From Neptuniibacter halophilus (GTDB taxonomy: Bacteria > Pseudomonadota > Gammaproteobacteria > Pseudomonadales > Balneatricaceae): a DNA stretch of 64,000 nt. A program made the position numbers and the translations under genes. The stretch is taken from the NCBI RefSeq assembly GCF_030295765.1, contig NZ_AP027292.1, positions 3,224,001 through 3,288,000 of the forward strand, in the 5' to 3' direction. Under the pieces are notes generated by a model that did no database searches, was not told where the DNA came from, and saw only the letters and a program-made list of their open reading frames with translations. This document shows positions 54,359 to 63,873 of this stretch, piece after piece (the first letter of the stretch is position 1; every line of letters begins with the position of its first letter).

Positions 54359-55861
54359 ATGACAACCGTTCGTACCCGTGTTGCACCTTCTCCAACAGGT
54401 GACCCTCACGTAGGCACCGCCTACATCGCGCTGTTCAACCTCGCATTTGCCCGTCAGCACGGCGGCCAGTTTATTCTGCGAATCGAAGATACCGATCAGA
54501 CACGCAGCACGGCGGAATCGGAACAGAAGATCCTGGATTCCCTGCGCTGGCTCGGTCTGGAGTGGGATGAGGGGCCGGATGTGGGCGGTCCACACGGTCC
54601 TTATCGTCAGAGTGAACGTAAAAACGATTACGCTAAATATGCGCTGCAACTGGTGGAAGAGGGTAAGGCGTTTGTCTGCTACCGTACCGCTGAAGAGCTC
54701 GATGAACTGCGTAATGCACGCCGCGCGGCGGGTGGCCACACTGCGCTGAAACAGAGCGATCTGGCGCTGCCGGCTGATGAAGTTGAAAAACGTCAGGCGG
54801 CGGGTGCCTCTTATGTGATTCGTATGGTGGTTCCGGAAGAGGAAGGTGCCTGCGAAGTGGAAGATATGCTGCGTGGCACGATCGAGCTGGACTGGGGCAT
54901 GGTGGATGCACAGATTCTGCTGAAATCCGATGGTATGCCTACCTATCATCTGGCGAACGTGGTCGATGACCACCAGATGCAGATCACCCATGTGATTCGT
55001 GGTGAAGAGTGGATCAACTCCGCGCCTAAGCACAAGCTGCTGTACCAGTACTTTGGCTGGGAGATGCCTAAGCTTTGTCATATGCCACTGCTGCGTAACC
55101 CGGATAAATCCAAGCTGTCTAAGCGTAAGAACCCGACCAGTATCCTTTACTACCAGCGCATGGGCTTCCTGCCGGAAGCGCTGCTCAACTATCTGGGCCG
55201 TATGGGCTGGTCGATGCCGGATGAGAGTGAAAAATTCACCCGTCAGCAGATGTTCGATAACTTTGATATCCAGCGTGTTTCTCTGGGCGGTCCTATTTTT
55301 GATCAGGACAAACTGAGTTGGTTGAACGGCCTGTGGTTGCGTGAAGATCTGGATGCGGCGCAGTTTGCCGCTAAGTTTCAGGAGTGGGCGCTGAACCCGG
55401 AATACCTGATGCAGATCGTGCCGCTGATTCAGCAGCGGGTTGAAAAACTGTCTGATGTGGCACCGCTGGCGAGCTTCTTCCTGTCTGGCATGCTGGATAT
55501 CTCTGAAGCTGATTTTGAGCACAAATCACTGGAGAAAGACGATATCCGCCGGATGCTGCAATATGCAGTATGGTTGCTGGATACTGAAAACCAGTGGAAT
55601 AAGGACCGTTTGTTCTCACAGCTAAAACAACTTGCCGAAGCGATGGGCTTTAAGATTCGTGACTTCCTGTTCCCGTTGTTTATTGCTGTTGCCGGTACAA
55701 ACCAGACCGTTTCGGTAATGGACTCCATGGCGATTCTCGGCCCGGATATGACCCGTGCCCGTCTGCGTCACGCTGTGAATGTGCTGGGTGGCCCTTCTAA
55801 GAAGGAAGCCAAGCGCTGGGAAAAAGAATACCGTGATCTGAGTAGTCAGATCGAAGGCTAA
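54359..55861 (+). CDS. gltX: Glutamyl-tRNA synthetase
   Basis: 500 residues. It is a class Ic synthetase that charges tRNA-Glu. The ATP-site motif is [18 protein letters not shown] (HVGT in place of HIGH) and the second is [40 protein letters not shown] and [14 protein letters not shown] are also typical. Length and pattern match the Pseudomonas-type enzyme. A ribosome site (AAGGACACC) precedes ATG 54359. Confidence 0.96.
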   Translation: MTTVRTRVAPSPTGDPHVGTAYIALFNLAFARQHGGQFILRIEDTDQTRSTAESEQKILDSLRWLGLEWDEGPDVGGPHGPYRQSERKNDYAKYALQLVEEGKAFVCYRTAEELDELRNARRAAGGHTALKQSDLALPADEVEKRQAAGASYVIRMVVPEEEGACEVEDMLRGTIELDWGMVDAQILLKSDGMPTYHLANVVDDHQMQITHVIRGEEWINSAPKHKLLYQYFGWEMPKLCHMPLLRNPDKSKLSKRKNPTSILYYQRMGFLPEALLNYLGRMGWSMPDESEKFTRQQMFDNFDIQRVSLGGPIFDQDKLSWLNGLWLREDLDAAQFAAKFQEWALNPEYLMQIVPLIQQRVEKLSDVAPLASFFLSGMLDISEADFEHKSLEKDDIRRMLQYAVWLLDTENQWNKDRLFSQLKQLAEAMGFKIRDFLFPLFIAVAGTNQTVSVMDSMAILGPDMTRARLRHAVNVLGGPSKKEAKRWEKEYRDLSSQIEG

Positions 55862-55874
55862 CAAGGTCTGGAAG

Positions 55875-55898
55875 AAACCCGCTACGGCGGGTTTTTTT
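55875..55898 (+). terminator. Terminator of gltX
   Basis: AAACCCGC and GCGGGTTT pair around a short TACG loop, followed by seven T. It starts 14 bp after the stop. Confidence 0.9.
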
Positions 55899-56002
55899 CT
55901 CTGCGGTGCATCAATTAAGCAGAATTTAGTCAAAAAGCAGCCTTGTGTGCTGTACTGAAACTATTATAACTAATGACTGTTGCTGTCTTTTCGAGGTTCT
56001 GA

Positions 56003-58165
56003 GTGGGGTCGTTGCGCAGTTTAGTCTGTTTTCTTGTCTTTATCGGCGTTGCAGCTTCGGGTTGTTACGGCGTTCTCCTGTTCGATTCCGCCTGGAAAAA
56101 AGAGCAGAAACTTCATCTGAACCAGATCACTAATGCTCAGGCGAGTGCCATCGAGCGGCGTCTGGGGCGCTCCCTTTCGGCCACCTACCTGCTATCTCTG
56201 CAGATCCGTTTTGCCAACGGCAACATGGAAAACTTTAACAGTTTTGCAGATGAAACGATTAAGGCGCTGGGCGGGATATCCAACCTGCAGCTTGCGCCCA
56301 ATGGCGTGATTGAACGTATTTATCCCTTAGCCGGTAATGAAAAAGCGATTGGCCATAACCTGCTGAAAGATGACAAGCGGCGAGAGGAGGCTGAGCTGGC
56401 GATCCGTGAGCGCCGTCTGACGGTGGCGGGGCCTTTTGAACTGGTACAGGGCGGCGTGGCCGTGATCGGGCGCAATCCGGTATTTATCAGCGAAGAGGGT
56501 AAAGATAAGTTCTGGGGTTTTGCATCGGCGCTGATCTTTCTCGAAGACCTTCTGGCAGTCACGGATCTTGAGCAACTGGAAAAAGACGGCTACGGCTTCA
56601 CGCTTGAGCGGGTTCACCCTGATACCGGTTCCTGGGAAATTTTTTCGCAGTCTGAAAAGGCTCTGGATAACCTTCACGTCAGTTTCCCCATTATTGTACC
56701 TAACTCCAGTTGGCGCCTGACTCTCAGCCGACCTCTGCCAGACCGGCCTCTGCTGATTGAAGAAGGGTTTGTTCTGAGCATTCTGCTGGCGGCTATGCTG
56801 GCTTCTCTGCTGGCTTATATCATGCGCGAGCCGGATCGTTTACGCGCCGTGGTGGCGGATAAGACCGAGCAGCTCAATGAGCTGGCGTTTTATGATGTGC
56901 TGACCGGGCTGGTAAACCGGCGCCTGTTTATGGAACAACTGGAATACGAGGTTAAAGTGTTGCAGCGCACCGGTAAAAAGGCAGCACTGATGTACCTTGA
57001 TCTGGATGATTTCAAGCGCGTTAACGACAGCCTTGGCCATGCCGCAGGGGACCGATTACTGGTAGAGGTTGCGCAACGTCTGCAAGCTACCATGCGTGAG
57101 AGCGACATCATCTGCCGGTTGGGTGGCGATGAGTATGCCATTCTGATGATGAACGTCACGTCGGGTGAAGATTGCCAGCACATGGCGGATAAACTGATCA
57201 GCAACGTGCGCAATGAAATAGTCATTGAGGGGGTGCCGCTGAGGGTTAGCCTGTCCATCGGCATTACCCTGATTCCGGATGACTCTTCTTCCCTGCAGCA
57301 GATGCTGAGTAATGCCGATATTGCCCTGTATGAATCGAAAAAACTGGGTAAAAATCGTGCCACCTTCTTTAACCACGATCTGCAGAAGATGCTGGTTCAG
57401 CGCTTGCAGATTGAGCAGGAGCTTAAATTTGCGCTGGAGCACGATGAACTGGAACTCTATTTCCAGCCGATTGTGCGTCTGGATAATCGTCAGATCGTTA
57501 TGCTGGAAGCCCTGATCCGCTGGAACCATCCTGAAAAAGGTCTGGTGTCGCCGATGGAGTTTATCTGCGTAGCGGAACAGTGCGGCCTGATTATCCCGAT
57601 AGGCGACTGGGTGCTGGAGGAGGCCTGCCGGCATATTCGTCAGGCTGTCGATCAGGGTGAGCCTCTGGTACCGATTGCGGTAAATATCAGTGCCCACCAG
57701 TTTGTTTCCGGGGACTTTGCGGATAAAGCCAAATCCTTGCTGGAAAGCTATCAGGTCGACCCGGCGATGATCGAATTTGAGATTACCGAGACCGTCCTGA
57801 TGGAGAACCTGGATCTGGCACTTGAGCAGATGAATGAACTGCGTCAGATCGGCTGTCGCTTTGCCATCGATGATTTTGGTATGGGTTACTCCTCGCTGGC
57901 CCAGCTTAAACAACTGCCGGTGGATACCCTCAAAGTGGACCGGACCTTTGTCCGTGATATTGAACACGATCATCACGACCGGCAGATCGTCGAAGCGATC
58001 ATCGCCATGGCCCACCGTCTGGGGTTACATGTGATTGCCGAAGGGGTTGAGAACCAGAGCCAGCTCGAGTTTATTGATCAGGCAGGCGGCGATATGGTGC
58101 AGGGGTTCCTGTTCAGTAAACCGGTCCCTTATTCCGAAGTTTACCGCCATGAGTTACTGGTTTAA
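56003..58165 (+). CDS. GGDEF-EAL cyclic-di-GMP signalling protein with CHASE-like periplasmic sensor
   Basis: 720 residues from GTG 56003 (TCGAGG upstream). Helix 7-29 and helix about 256-274 flank a periplasmic domain resembling CHASE (NAQASAIERRLGRSLSATYL to LPDRPLL). The GGDEF domain spans about 295-455 with motif GGDEY at 374-378, one residue different from consensus. The EAL domain spans about 470-715 with EALIRWNHP (EAL 502-504), EFEITETVLMEN and FAIDDFGMGYSSLAQL. The EAL residues look complete, so phosphodiesterase activity is likely; cyclase activity is uncertain. It is monocistronic. Confidence 0.9.
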   Translation: MGSLRSLVCFLVFIGVAASGCYGVLLFDSAWKKEQKLHLNQITNAQASAIERRLGRSLSATYLLSLQIRFANGNMENFNSFADETIKALGGISNLQLAPNGVIERIYPLAGNEKAIGHNLLKDDKRREEAELAIRERRLTVAGPFELVQGGVAVIGRNPVFISEEGKDKFWGFASALIFLEDLLAVTDLEQLEKDGYGFTLERVHPDTGSWEIFSQSEKALDNLHVSFPIIVPNSSWRLTLSRPLPDRPLLIEEGFVLSILLAAMLASLLAYIMREPDRLRAVVADKTEQLNELAFYDVLTGLVNRRLFMEQLEYEVKVLQRTGKKAALMYLDLDDFKRVNDSLGHAAGDRLLVEVAQRLQATMRESDIICRLGGDEYAILMMNVTSGEDCQHMADKLISNVRNEIVIEGVPLRVSLSIGITLIPDDSSSLQQMLSNADIALYESKKLGKNRATFFNHDLQKMLVQRLQIEQELKFALEHDELELYFQPIVRLDNRQIVMLEALIRWNHPEKGLVSPMEFICVAEQCGLIIPIGDWVLEEACRHIRQAVDQGEPLVPIAVNISAHQFVSGDFADKAKSLLESYQVDPAMIEFEITETVLMENLDLALEQMNELRQIGCRFAIDDFGMGYSSLAQLKQLPVDTLKVDRTFVRDIEHDHHDRQIVEAIIAMAHRLGLHVIAEGVENQSQLEFIDQAGGDMVQGFLFSKPVPYSEVYRHELLV

Positions 58166-58241
58166 AAAATAGAAAAACTTTTTTATTCAACGCGTTGACA
58201 GCTCTGTAATCGACGATTAATATACGCCCACTTCCTGATGT

Positions 58242-58317
58242 GGGGCCTTAGCTCAGCTGGGAGAGCGGTTCGCTGGCAGCGAACAGGTCAGCGGTTCGAT
58301 CCCGCTAGGCTCCACCA
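58242..58317 (+). tRNA. tRNA-Ala (anticodon GGC)
   Basis: 76 nt that fold into a full cloverleaf: acceptor GGGGCCT with AGGCTCC, D arm GCTC/GAGC, anticodon stem GTTCG/CGAAC with loop CTGGCAG (anticodon GGC), T arm AGCGG/CCGCT with TTCGATC, and encoded ACCA end. The anticodon at 58275-58277 reads alanine codons GCC/GCU. A -35-like TTGACA at 58195-58200 lies upstream. Confidence 0.97.
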
Positions 58318-58341
58318 AATCCTTACAGGAATGCACTTAGA

Positions 58342-58365
58342 AACCAGCCTTGAGCTGGTTTTTTT
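58342..58365 (+). terminator. Terminator after tRNA-Ala
   Basis: AACCAGC (58342-58348) and GCTGGTT (58354-58360) form the stem with a CTTGA loop, followed by TTTTT. Confidence 0.85.
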
Positions 58366-58474
58366 GTGCCTGACTTTCCCCGGTTTAATTCCCGCCATTT
58401 TTTCAGGTGATCTCTAATCGGCTTGCCTCTGGCTTTATTCCAGAGGGGCTGTCGGTGCAATGCATTACTCCCTG

Positions 58475-59446
58475 CTAATGCTCCGGGGAGAAGATACCGG
58501 GGGTCATCCAGTTGTAATTGCCGATAAGCTGGGGGCAGATGTTTTCAAAAAACAATCCCTGAAGAGCCTCGTTAATCTGCGTGGGTATTGAGCCCAGTTC
58601 CCCTTTACGTGCAATGAGGTAGATACTTCGGGAGTGTTTGCTTTTATCCAGTTCCAGTACTTTGATGCGATCCAGGTTGTAGAACGTTTGTGCCAGACAG
58701 AGCGCACTGAGAACGGCCCAGCCGTGGCCATCCCGCACGAAGTTCATCAGGGTGTGGGTGTCATCTGTTTCGTAGCGGATATTGGCCTGAATATGCATTC
58801 TGCGCAAAACGACCTCCGAATAGATGCCGATATTCGTTGAGCGGCTGTATTTGATCATCGGTGAATGCTCGGCGAGTCTTTCCAGTGAGGCTTCCTTTTC
58901 CGGCAGAAGTCTAGGGGAATAGGCCAGAACCATCGGGTCACGAAAGACCTTCAGCCGGTCCAGCCCCTCTTCACCTGTTAACGGGTCGTCTGAGATCAGT
59001 ATATCAATCTCCCTGTTCAGGAAAGCTTCAATTAGCTGTGGCGTCAGGCCGCTTTTCAGACTGAGGCGCTCCGCCTTTTCTTTCAGCACCGTGATCAATT
59101 TGCTGCCAAAAACCTCGGAGCAGGAGGTTACCAGACCAACACGACACTGGACGACACCTTGCTGAGCAGCTTCCCGTACCGTGGTATTTAAGCGCCTGAG
59201 ATCTCCCAGAATACTGGCGGCATGTTTACGCAGGACTTCTCCGGCCGGGGTTAGTTGAAGCGGCGTGGTACGACGAACAACCAGTGTAACGCCGGTGTGT
59301 GTTTCGAGCTGTTTTAAGCTCTGGGAGATGGCCGATTGAGAGACGCCGAGCCGGTGAGCGGCATCGGTCAGAGAGTCGGATTCAGAGAGGGTGACAAAGG
59401 TGTTTAACGCAGCAGTGTCTAAAGGTCGGCGATCCGGTTGAGGCAT
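58475..59446 (-). CDS. LysR-family transcriptional regulator
   Basis: 323 residues. The N-terminal winged helix has LNTFVTLSESDSLTDAAHRL and VSQSAISQSLKQLETHTGVT. The remainder is the effector-binding domain with QCRVGLVTSCSEVFGSKL and EIDILISDDPL. It is divergent from the FAD oxidoreductase and TRAP genes and is probably their regulator, responding to the imported compound. A T-N11-A palindrome lies 21 bp from its start. The effector is unknown. Confidence 0.92.
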   Translation of the reverse strand: MPQPDRRPLDTAALNTFVTLSESDSLTDAAHRLGVSQSAISQSLKQLETHTGVTLVVRRTTPLQLTPAGEVLRKHAASILGDLRRLNTTVREAAQQGVVQCRVGLVTSCSEVFGSKLITVLKEKAERLSLKSGLTPQLIEAFLNREIDILISDDPLTGEEGLDRLKVFRDPMVLAYSPRLLPEKEASLERLAEHSPMIKYSRSTNIGIYSEVVLRRMHIQANIRYETDDTHTLMNFVRDGHGWAVLSALCLAQTFYNLDRIKVLELDKSKHSRSIYLIARKGELGSIPTQINEALQGLFFENICPQLIGNYNWMTPGIFSPEH

Positions 59447-59466
59447 AACGGGTCTTCTTTTTGAAA

Positions 59467-59481
59467 ATAAGTATTTCTTAT
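59467..59481. promoter_or_regulatory. Candidate LysR binding box in the divergent gap
   Basis: ATAAG-TATTT-CTTAT is a perfect 15-bp inverted repeat containing the T-N11-A pattern (T59468, A59480) preferred by LysR proteins. A second, AGGCTTAGAATGCCT, is at 59486-59500. Both lie between the LysR gene and the oxidoreductase, so they could control both directions. Confidence 0.5.
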
Positions 59482-59599
59482 ATTGAGGCTTAGAATGCCT
59501 TAATTATGCCTTGTTGTGTAGAAATAATTATTTATGTAAGCAAATATGCCGCTTCAAGAGGCTGACTGTAGCCCAGTAGAAGAGAAGTTGAGGCTTACA

Positions 59600-60910
59600 A
59601 TGATACTACCTGAATACGACAACCAGTGTGGTTGGTATGAGCTGCTTAATAATGTCAGTAGCTTTCCGCCGCTGGAGGATCAAGCAACATTCCATACCGT
59701 TGTGATCGGGGGAGGATTTGTAGGTAATGCGGCAGCCAGACGGCTGGCGGAGAACTTACCCGATGAGCCGTTTCTGCTGATCGATGCGCTGAAGATCGGT
59801 CAGGGTGCATCCGGGCGTAATTCCGGCTTCGTGATTGATCAGCCGCATAAGCGGGAACTCGAGCTCAGTAGCGATGCACATAAAGCGAAAATTGTTCGCC
59901 TGAACAGGACAGCCATCGAGTATTTTGAGACTCAGATCGACAAGTACGGTATTGAGTGCCAATGGTCCAAAGCAGGTAAATATCAGGCTGCGGTAGGGGA
60001 GCGTGGTGAAAAGCATCTCGCTAATTACGAGCATCTTCTGAAGCAGGGGAATGAGGTCTACCACCGGCTTTCTGCGGAGGAAATGCGCAATGTGTTCGGA
60101 ACAGACTATTACAGCGCAGCTATCTATACACCCGGTGGCATGCTGATGCAGCCGGCCGCCTTGATGCGTGGTCTGGCTGATAATATGCCCTCTAATGTAA
60201 GGGTCGTGGAAGAGACGCCGATCAGCGAAATTGAACGCACCGGAACGGGTTTTGTCCTGACTGCTAATAATGGTGCTAAAGTCCGCTGCCGGCATATTAT
60301 TCTGGCGACCAATATCTTTACCCCTGAGCTGGGCTTTATGCGTAACCGGATTCTCCCGGTAATGACCTTTGCCAGTATGACAAGACCGCTGAGTGAGGCC
60401 GAAATGTCGGTGTATGGCGGGCAAACTGACTGGGGCCTGACGCCGGCTGATCATGCAGGGACTACGGTCAGAATGACTCAGGACCGCCGTCTGATTATTC
60501 GTAACTCCTATCGATATGCTCACGATTACAACACGCCTGCACACTTGTTGCCTAAGATGAAATTACGCCACCGGGAGGGGTTTCTGGCCCGTTACCCGCA
60601 TCTTAAGGATGTTGAATTTGAGTATACGTGGGGCGGCGCAAGTGGCTTATCAGGAAATTTTGAAACCTTCTTTGGCAAGGTAGAAGAGGGGGTTTATGCA
60701 TCGTGCTGCGACCAGAGTGTGGGGGCGGCAAGAGGGACGATCTCCGGCATGATGCTGGCCGATATGGTCGCGGGCCGTCATGGGCAGCTATTGCAGGATA
60801 TGGTCGAGGTATCAGGTAACCCGTCCTGGTTACCCCCCAAAATTTTTCTCAGGGTTGGAGTGCCTCTGCGTATGCAGATGGCTCGTTTTGCTAGTCGTTC
60901 AGAGCTGTAA
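59600..60910 (+). CDS. FAD-dependent amine/amino-acid oxidoreductase (DAO fold)
   Basis: 436 residues from ATG 59600 (TTGAGG six bases upstream); an in-frame ATG at 59546 lacks a good site. The FAD dinucleotide motif is TVVIGGGFVGNAAARRLAEN, then GASGRNSGFVIDQPHK as in gamma-glutamylputrescine oxidase and related enzymes. The C-terminal part has YTWGGASGLSGNFETFFGKV, ending near the second FAD contact. It oxidises an amine or amino acid to an imine and then carbonyl. With the adjacent TRAP importer it probably degrades the imported compound. Confidence 0.85.
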   Translation: MILPEYDNQCGWYELLNNVSSFPPLEDQATFHTVVIGGGFVGNAAARRLAENLPDEPFLLIDALKIGQGASGRNSGFVIDQPHKRELELSSDAHKAKIVRLNRTAIEYFETQIDKYGIECQWSKAGKYQAAVGERGEKHLANYEHLLKQGNEVYHRLSAEEMRNVFGTDYYSAAIYTPGGMLMQPAALMRGLADNMPSNVRVVEETPISEIERTGTGFVLTANNGAKVRCRHIILATNIFTPELGFMRNRILPVMTFASMTRPLSEAEMSVYGGQTDWGLTPADHAGTTVRMTQDRRLIIRNSYRYAHDYNTPAHLLPKMKLRHREGFLARYPHLKDVEFEYTWGGASGLSGNFETFFGKVEEGVYASCCDQSVGAARGTISGMMLADMVAGRHGQLLQDMVEVSGNPSWLPPKIFLRVGVPLRMQMARFASRSEL

Positions 60911-60950
60911 ATGTTCTGTCGGTTGATAACTAAAAATAACAGGTGTTCGA

Positions 60951-61964
60951 ATGAAACTAAAAAAACTACATACGTTTCTTTTTTCAGCGGTTGCAGCGTC
61001 TGCGCTGAGTTTGTCTGCTCAGGCAGAGCCAGTGGAGTTGAAGCTGGCTACCGATTCCGGTGCCAAGGGGTCTCCGGCTGGCGAAGCGATTGAACATTGG
61101 GCTGCTCAGATCGAGCAGCGTACTCAGGGCACTGATGACGAAATTACCGTCGATATTTTCTATCAGGATGAGCTGGGCGATCAGAAAGAGGTATTCGATC
61201 TGCTGGTGGTCGGCGAAGTCGATATGATGCTGAACTGGCCTCTGACCTCTTACGATAAAAAAATGGGGCTGCGCAACACTCCTTACCTGTTTCTCAACTG
61301 GGAGCAGGCATTTGATGCGTATAAAGATGGCGGCTGGCTGAATAAGATCAACGGCGATATTCATGCTGATCTGGGCCTGAAATACTTTGGTGCATGGCCG
61401 GAAGGGTTTGCCGGTGTGGCGTCAAAAGGCCGCTATGCCACCACGATTGAAGGGGCGAAGGGAATGAAGGTTCGTGTGCCTTCGAACTTCCCTAACCCGC
61501 AAACTCTGCAGGCCATGGGGTATCAGGCGACCGCCATTACCTGGGGTGAGGTTTATACCTCGATTCAGACCGGCGTAGTTGACGGTGATGCAGGGAATAC
61601 CATCTATTGGGATTATGAGTATTTCCGTGATGTTCTGGACTATTACGTGCGCACTAAGCACACCTTCGTCACCGGAGCGCTGTCCATGAATATGGAAGTG
61701 TGGGATGAGCTGTCTGACAACCAGAAGAGCATTGTTTCCCAGGCGGCGGCTGATGTAATGGCCAAGCAGTTTAAGGAAGCGAGGACGCGGGACCAGTACT
61801 ACATTGACCAGGCAACGGCTTCCGGTATGGAGTATATCGAGCTGAACGACGAAGAGCTGAGAACTCTGGCGAAAGTTGCGCGTGAAAAGGTATGGCCACT
61901 GATGGTGGATGAGCTGGGCGAAGAGATCGTTCAGAAACTGAAGGACCAGGCTCCAGCCCTGTAA
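60951..61964 (+). CDS. TRAP transporter substrate-binding protein (DctP type)
   Basis: 337 residues. The signal peptide MKLKKLHTFLFSAVAASALS ends near AQA-EP. The mature protein has the DctP-family features LKLATDSGAKGSPAGEAIEH, DIFYQDELGDQKEVFDLLVV, KGMKVRVPSNFPNPQTLQAM and WGEVYTSIQTGVVDGDAGNT, where the conserved Arg in VRVPSN usually binds a substrate carboxylate. It works with the two permease genes that follow. The ligand is therefore likely an acid or amino acid but is unidentified. Confidence 0.93.
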   Translation: MKLKKLHTFLFSAVAASALSLSAQAEPVELKLATDSGAKGSPAGEAIEHWAAQIEQRTQGTDDEITVDIFYQDELGDQKEVFDLLVVGEVDMMLNWPLTSYDKKMGLRNTPYLFLNWEQAFDAYKDGGWLNKINGDIHADLGLKYFGAWPEGFAGVASKGRYATTIEGAKGMKVRVPSNFPNPQTLQAMGYQATAITWGEVYTSIQTGVVDGDAGNTIYWDYEYFRDVLDYYVRTKHTFVTGALSMNMEVWDELSDNQKSIVSQAAADVMAKQFKEARTRDQYYIDQATASGMEYIELNDEELRTLAKVAREKVWPLMVDELGEEIVQKLKDQAPAL

Positions 61965-62020
61965 TGTCAATCGTGCCTGACTCTGGCCCGGTCGGAGTCA
62001 GGCGCATCCGGAGAAGTCCT

Positions 62021-62530
62021 ATGAAAGTGTTTTTGACTCAACTGGATAAATGGTTCGCCGCCATCTTTGAAACGCTCACGCTGTTCACCAGTGCGGCAGT
62101 GGCCGGACTGGTTTTCTTTCAGGTGATTACACGTTATGTCCTTGAAATATCCATTATTGGTCTGGACGAACTGGCGCTGATCGGTGCGATGTGGCTGTAC
62201 ATGATGGGGGCATTAATCGCCAGCCGTCGGGCGGAGCATCTGGTTGTCGATTTTGTACCGCAACAGATTAAGTCATCGTTCTGGAAGAAGGTTCATCAGC
62301 GGGTTATCGCGCTGATTATGGTGGGGACGTGCGCATTTTTTGTTTATCTCTCCTGGCGCATGTTGTCTTTCTCTTTGCGCAGACCGCAGTACACCGAAGG
62401 TCTGGATATTCCGCAGTTGGTTGCTCAGTCGGCCATTATTCTGGCGAGTGTGGGGTGTCTTGTATATGCGCTGAGAGATCTGATCAGCGGTCGTGCTTGT
62501 CATAATGTTAAAGAAGCAGAGGAAGAGTAA
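62021..62530 (+). CDS. TRAP transporter small permease (DctQ type)
   Basis: 169 residues from ATG 62021, chosen for GGAGAAG 4 bp upstream; a longer frame from 61964 overlaps the preceding stop. Four hydrophobic helices are visible, with IIGLDELALIGAMWLYMMGA and EHLVVDFVPQQIK as usual for DctQ. It supports and couples to the large permease. It shares its last base with the next gene start (TAATG). Confidence 0.92.
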   Translation: MKVFLTQLDKWFAAIFETLTLFTSAAVAGLVFFQVITRYVLEISIIGLDELALIGAMWLYMMGALIASRRAEHLVVDFVPQQIKSSFWKKVHQRVIALIMVGTCAFFVYLSWRMLSFSLRRPQYTEGLDIPQLVAQSAIILASVGCLVYALRDLISGRACHNVKEAEEE

Positions 62531-63816
62531 TGGCTATCTGGGCTGTGTTTCTGTTGATTTTTTTGATGGCTATCGGGGTTCCTGTAGCCTGGTCCTTTGC
62601 CGCTGTGCTTGGATATCTGGTTTTTGTTTTTGATGTAAAAATGACAACTCTGTTGTTGCAGGGGTTTCGCTCGCTAGACCATATCATTCTGCTGGCGCTA
62701 CCGCTTTTCGTACTTACTGGGTATCTCATGAAGAGTGGCGGTATCGCCCGTCGGCTGGTCGATTTTATTGAATTGATTGTGATGGGGCGCAGAGGCGGTA
62801 TGGGAGCCTCAATGGTTTTTGCCTCGGGCATCTTCGGCGCAATCTCCGGAACCGCGACCGCAGCCGTGGCGTCCATCGGAACCATTATGGTCGGTCCTCT
62901 GGCTCAGCGGGGTTATCCCCGTGGGTATTCCAGTGCGCTGCTGGGTATGTCATCTTTGCTTGGCATTCTCATTCCTCCTTCAATTACGCTGATTCTGTTT
63001 GGTGTGGTCACCCGTCAGTCCATTACTGCGTTGTTTGCTGCCACAATCGGGCCAGGCCTGCTCCTGATTATCGGCCTGATTCTGTTTAACCGGTTTTGTG
63101 CCGGGCGCTTGTTTAAAGAGGAAGTGACCAACTTTAATCTGGGTGATCGTACCCGTGGCAAGATTTTCAAAAGTGCGATTCCGGCCCTGTCGATGCCGTT
63201 TATTATTCTTGGGGGTATCTACGGTGGGATCTTTACACCAACCGAAGCAGCTGCGGTTGCGGTTGTTACGGCAATCTTTATCGGATTCTTTGTCTACAAG
63301 GATCTGACACTGCGGCAGTTACGCGAAAGTGTAGTGTCTGCAGGCGAAACCACCGGAACGATTATTCTGATCCTGCTGTTCTCGTTCATGATCGGACGTA
63401 TTCTGACTGCAGAGCGGGTTCCTCAGGAGCTGACTGAAGCGATTACGACGCTGGTACAAAACCCGATACTGATTTTGCTGATGGTGAACGCCTTTCTGAT
63501 TTTTACCGGGGCAATTATGGACGATCTGTCGGTAACGGTCGTGATTGCGCCTCTGTTTATGCCATTGATCACCACCATTGGTGTCGATCCGGTGCATTAC
63601 GCCTCAATTGTCGCCTGTTCAGTCGTTATTGGGGCTAACAGCCCGCCGGTGGCGCCGATTCTTTATATGGCCTGCCGTATAGGTCAGGTGTCGATTCACA
63701 AATCGATAATGCCTGCCCTCTACCTGATTGGTGCTGTGGGTATTCCGGTGATGCTGGTAACCACCTTTGTACCTGAACTCTCGCTGTTTATTCCCCGAGC
63801 GCTTGGAGTGCTCTGA
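62530..63816 (+). CDS. TRAP transporter large permease (DctM type)
   Basis: 428 residues, about 12 helices. It is the sodium-coupled channel part of the TRAP system. Signatures are FLMAIGVPVAWSFAAVLGYL, GRRGGMGASMVFASGIFGAI followed by SGTATAAVASIGTIMVGPL, and GVDPVHYASIVACSVVIGAN with SPPVAPILYMAC. The length is normal. It is coupled by overlap to the small permease. Confidence 0.95.
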   Translation: MAIWAVFLLIFLMAIGVPVAWSFAAVLGYLVFVFDVKMTTLLLQGFRSLDHIILLALPLFVLTGYLMKSGGIARRLVDFIELIVMGRRGGMGASMVFASGIFGAISGTATAAVASIGTIMVGPLAQRGYPRGYSSALLGMSSLLGILIPPSITLILFGVVTRQSITALFAATIGPGLLLIIGLILFNRFCAGRLFKEEVTNFNLGDRTRGKIFKSAIPALSMPFIILGGIYGGIFTPTEAAAVAVVTAIFIGFFVYKDLTLRQLRESVVSAGETTGTIILILLFSFMIGRILTAERVPQELTEAITTLVQNPILILLMVNAFLIFTGAIMDDLSVTVVIAPLFMPLITTIGVDPVHYASIVACSVVIGANSPPVAPILYMACRIGQVSIHKSIMPALYLIGAVGIPVMLVTTFVPELSLFIPRALGVL

Positions 63817-63873
63817 TCGCCTGTTCTCCAGCAGGTTTAACCCGGACAGGGAAGTCCACTTCTTGAGGTTGAT

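Noticed and set aside
54251..55522. 423-residue antisense frame over gltX
   Set aside because: It is a shadow of a strongly biased gene; the gltX frame is certain.
58242..58317. tRNA-Ala as a phage attachment site
   Set aside because: No phage genes lie next to it and no duplicate of its 3' end was noticed near the prophage end.
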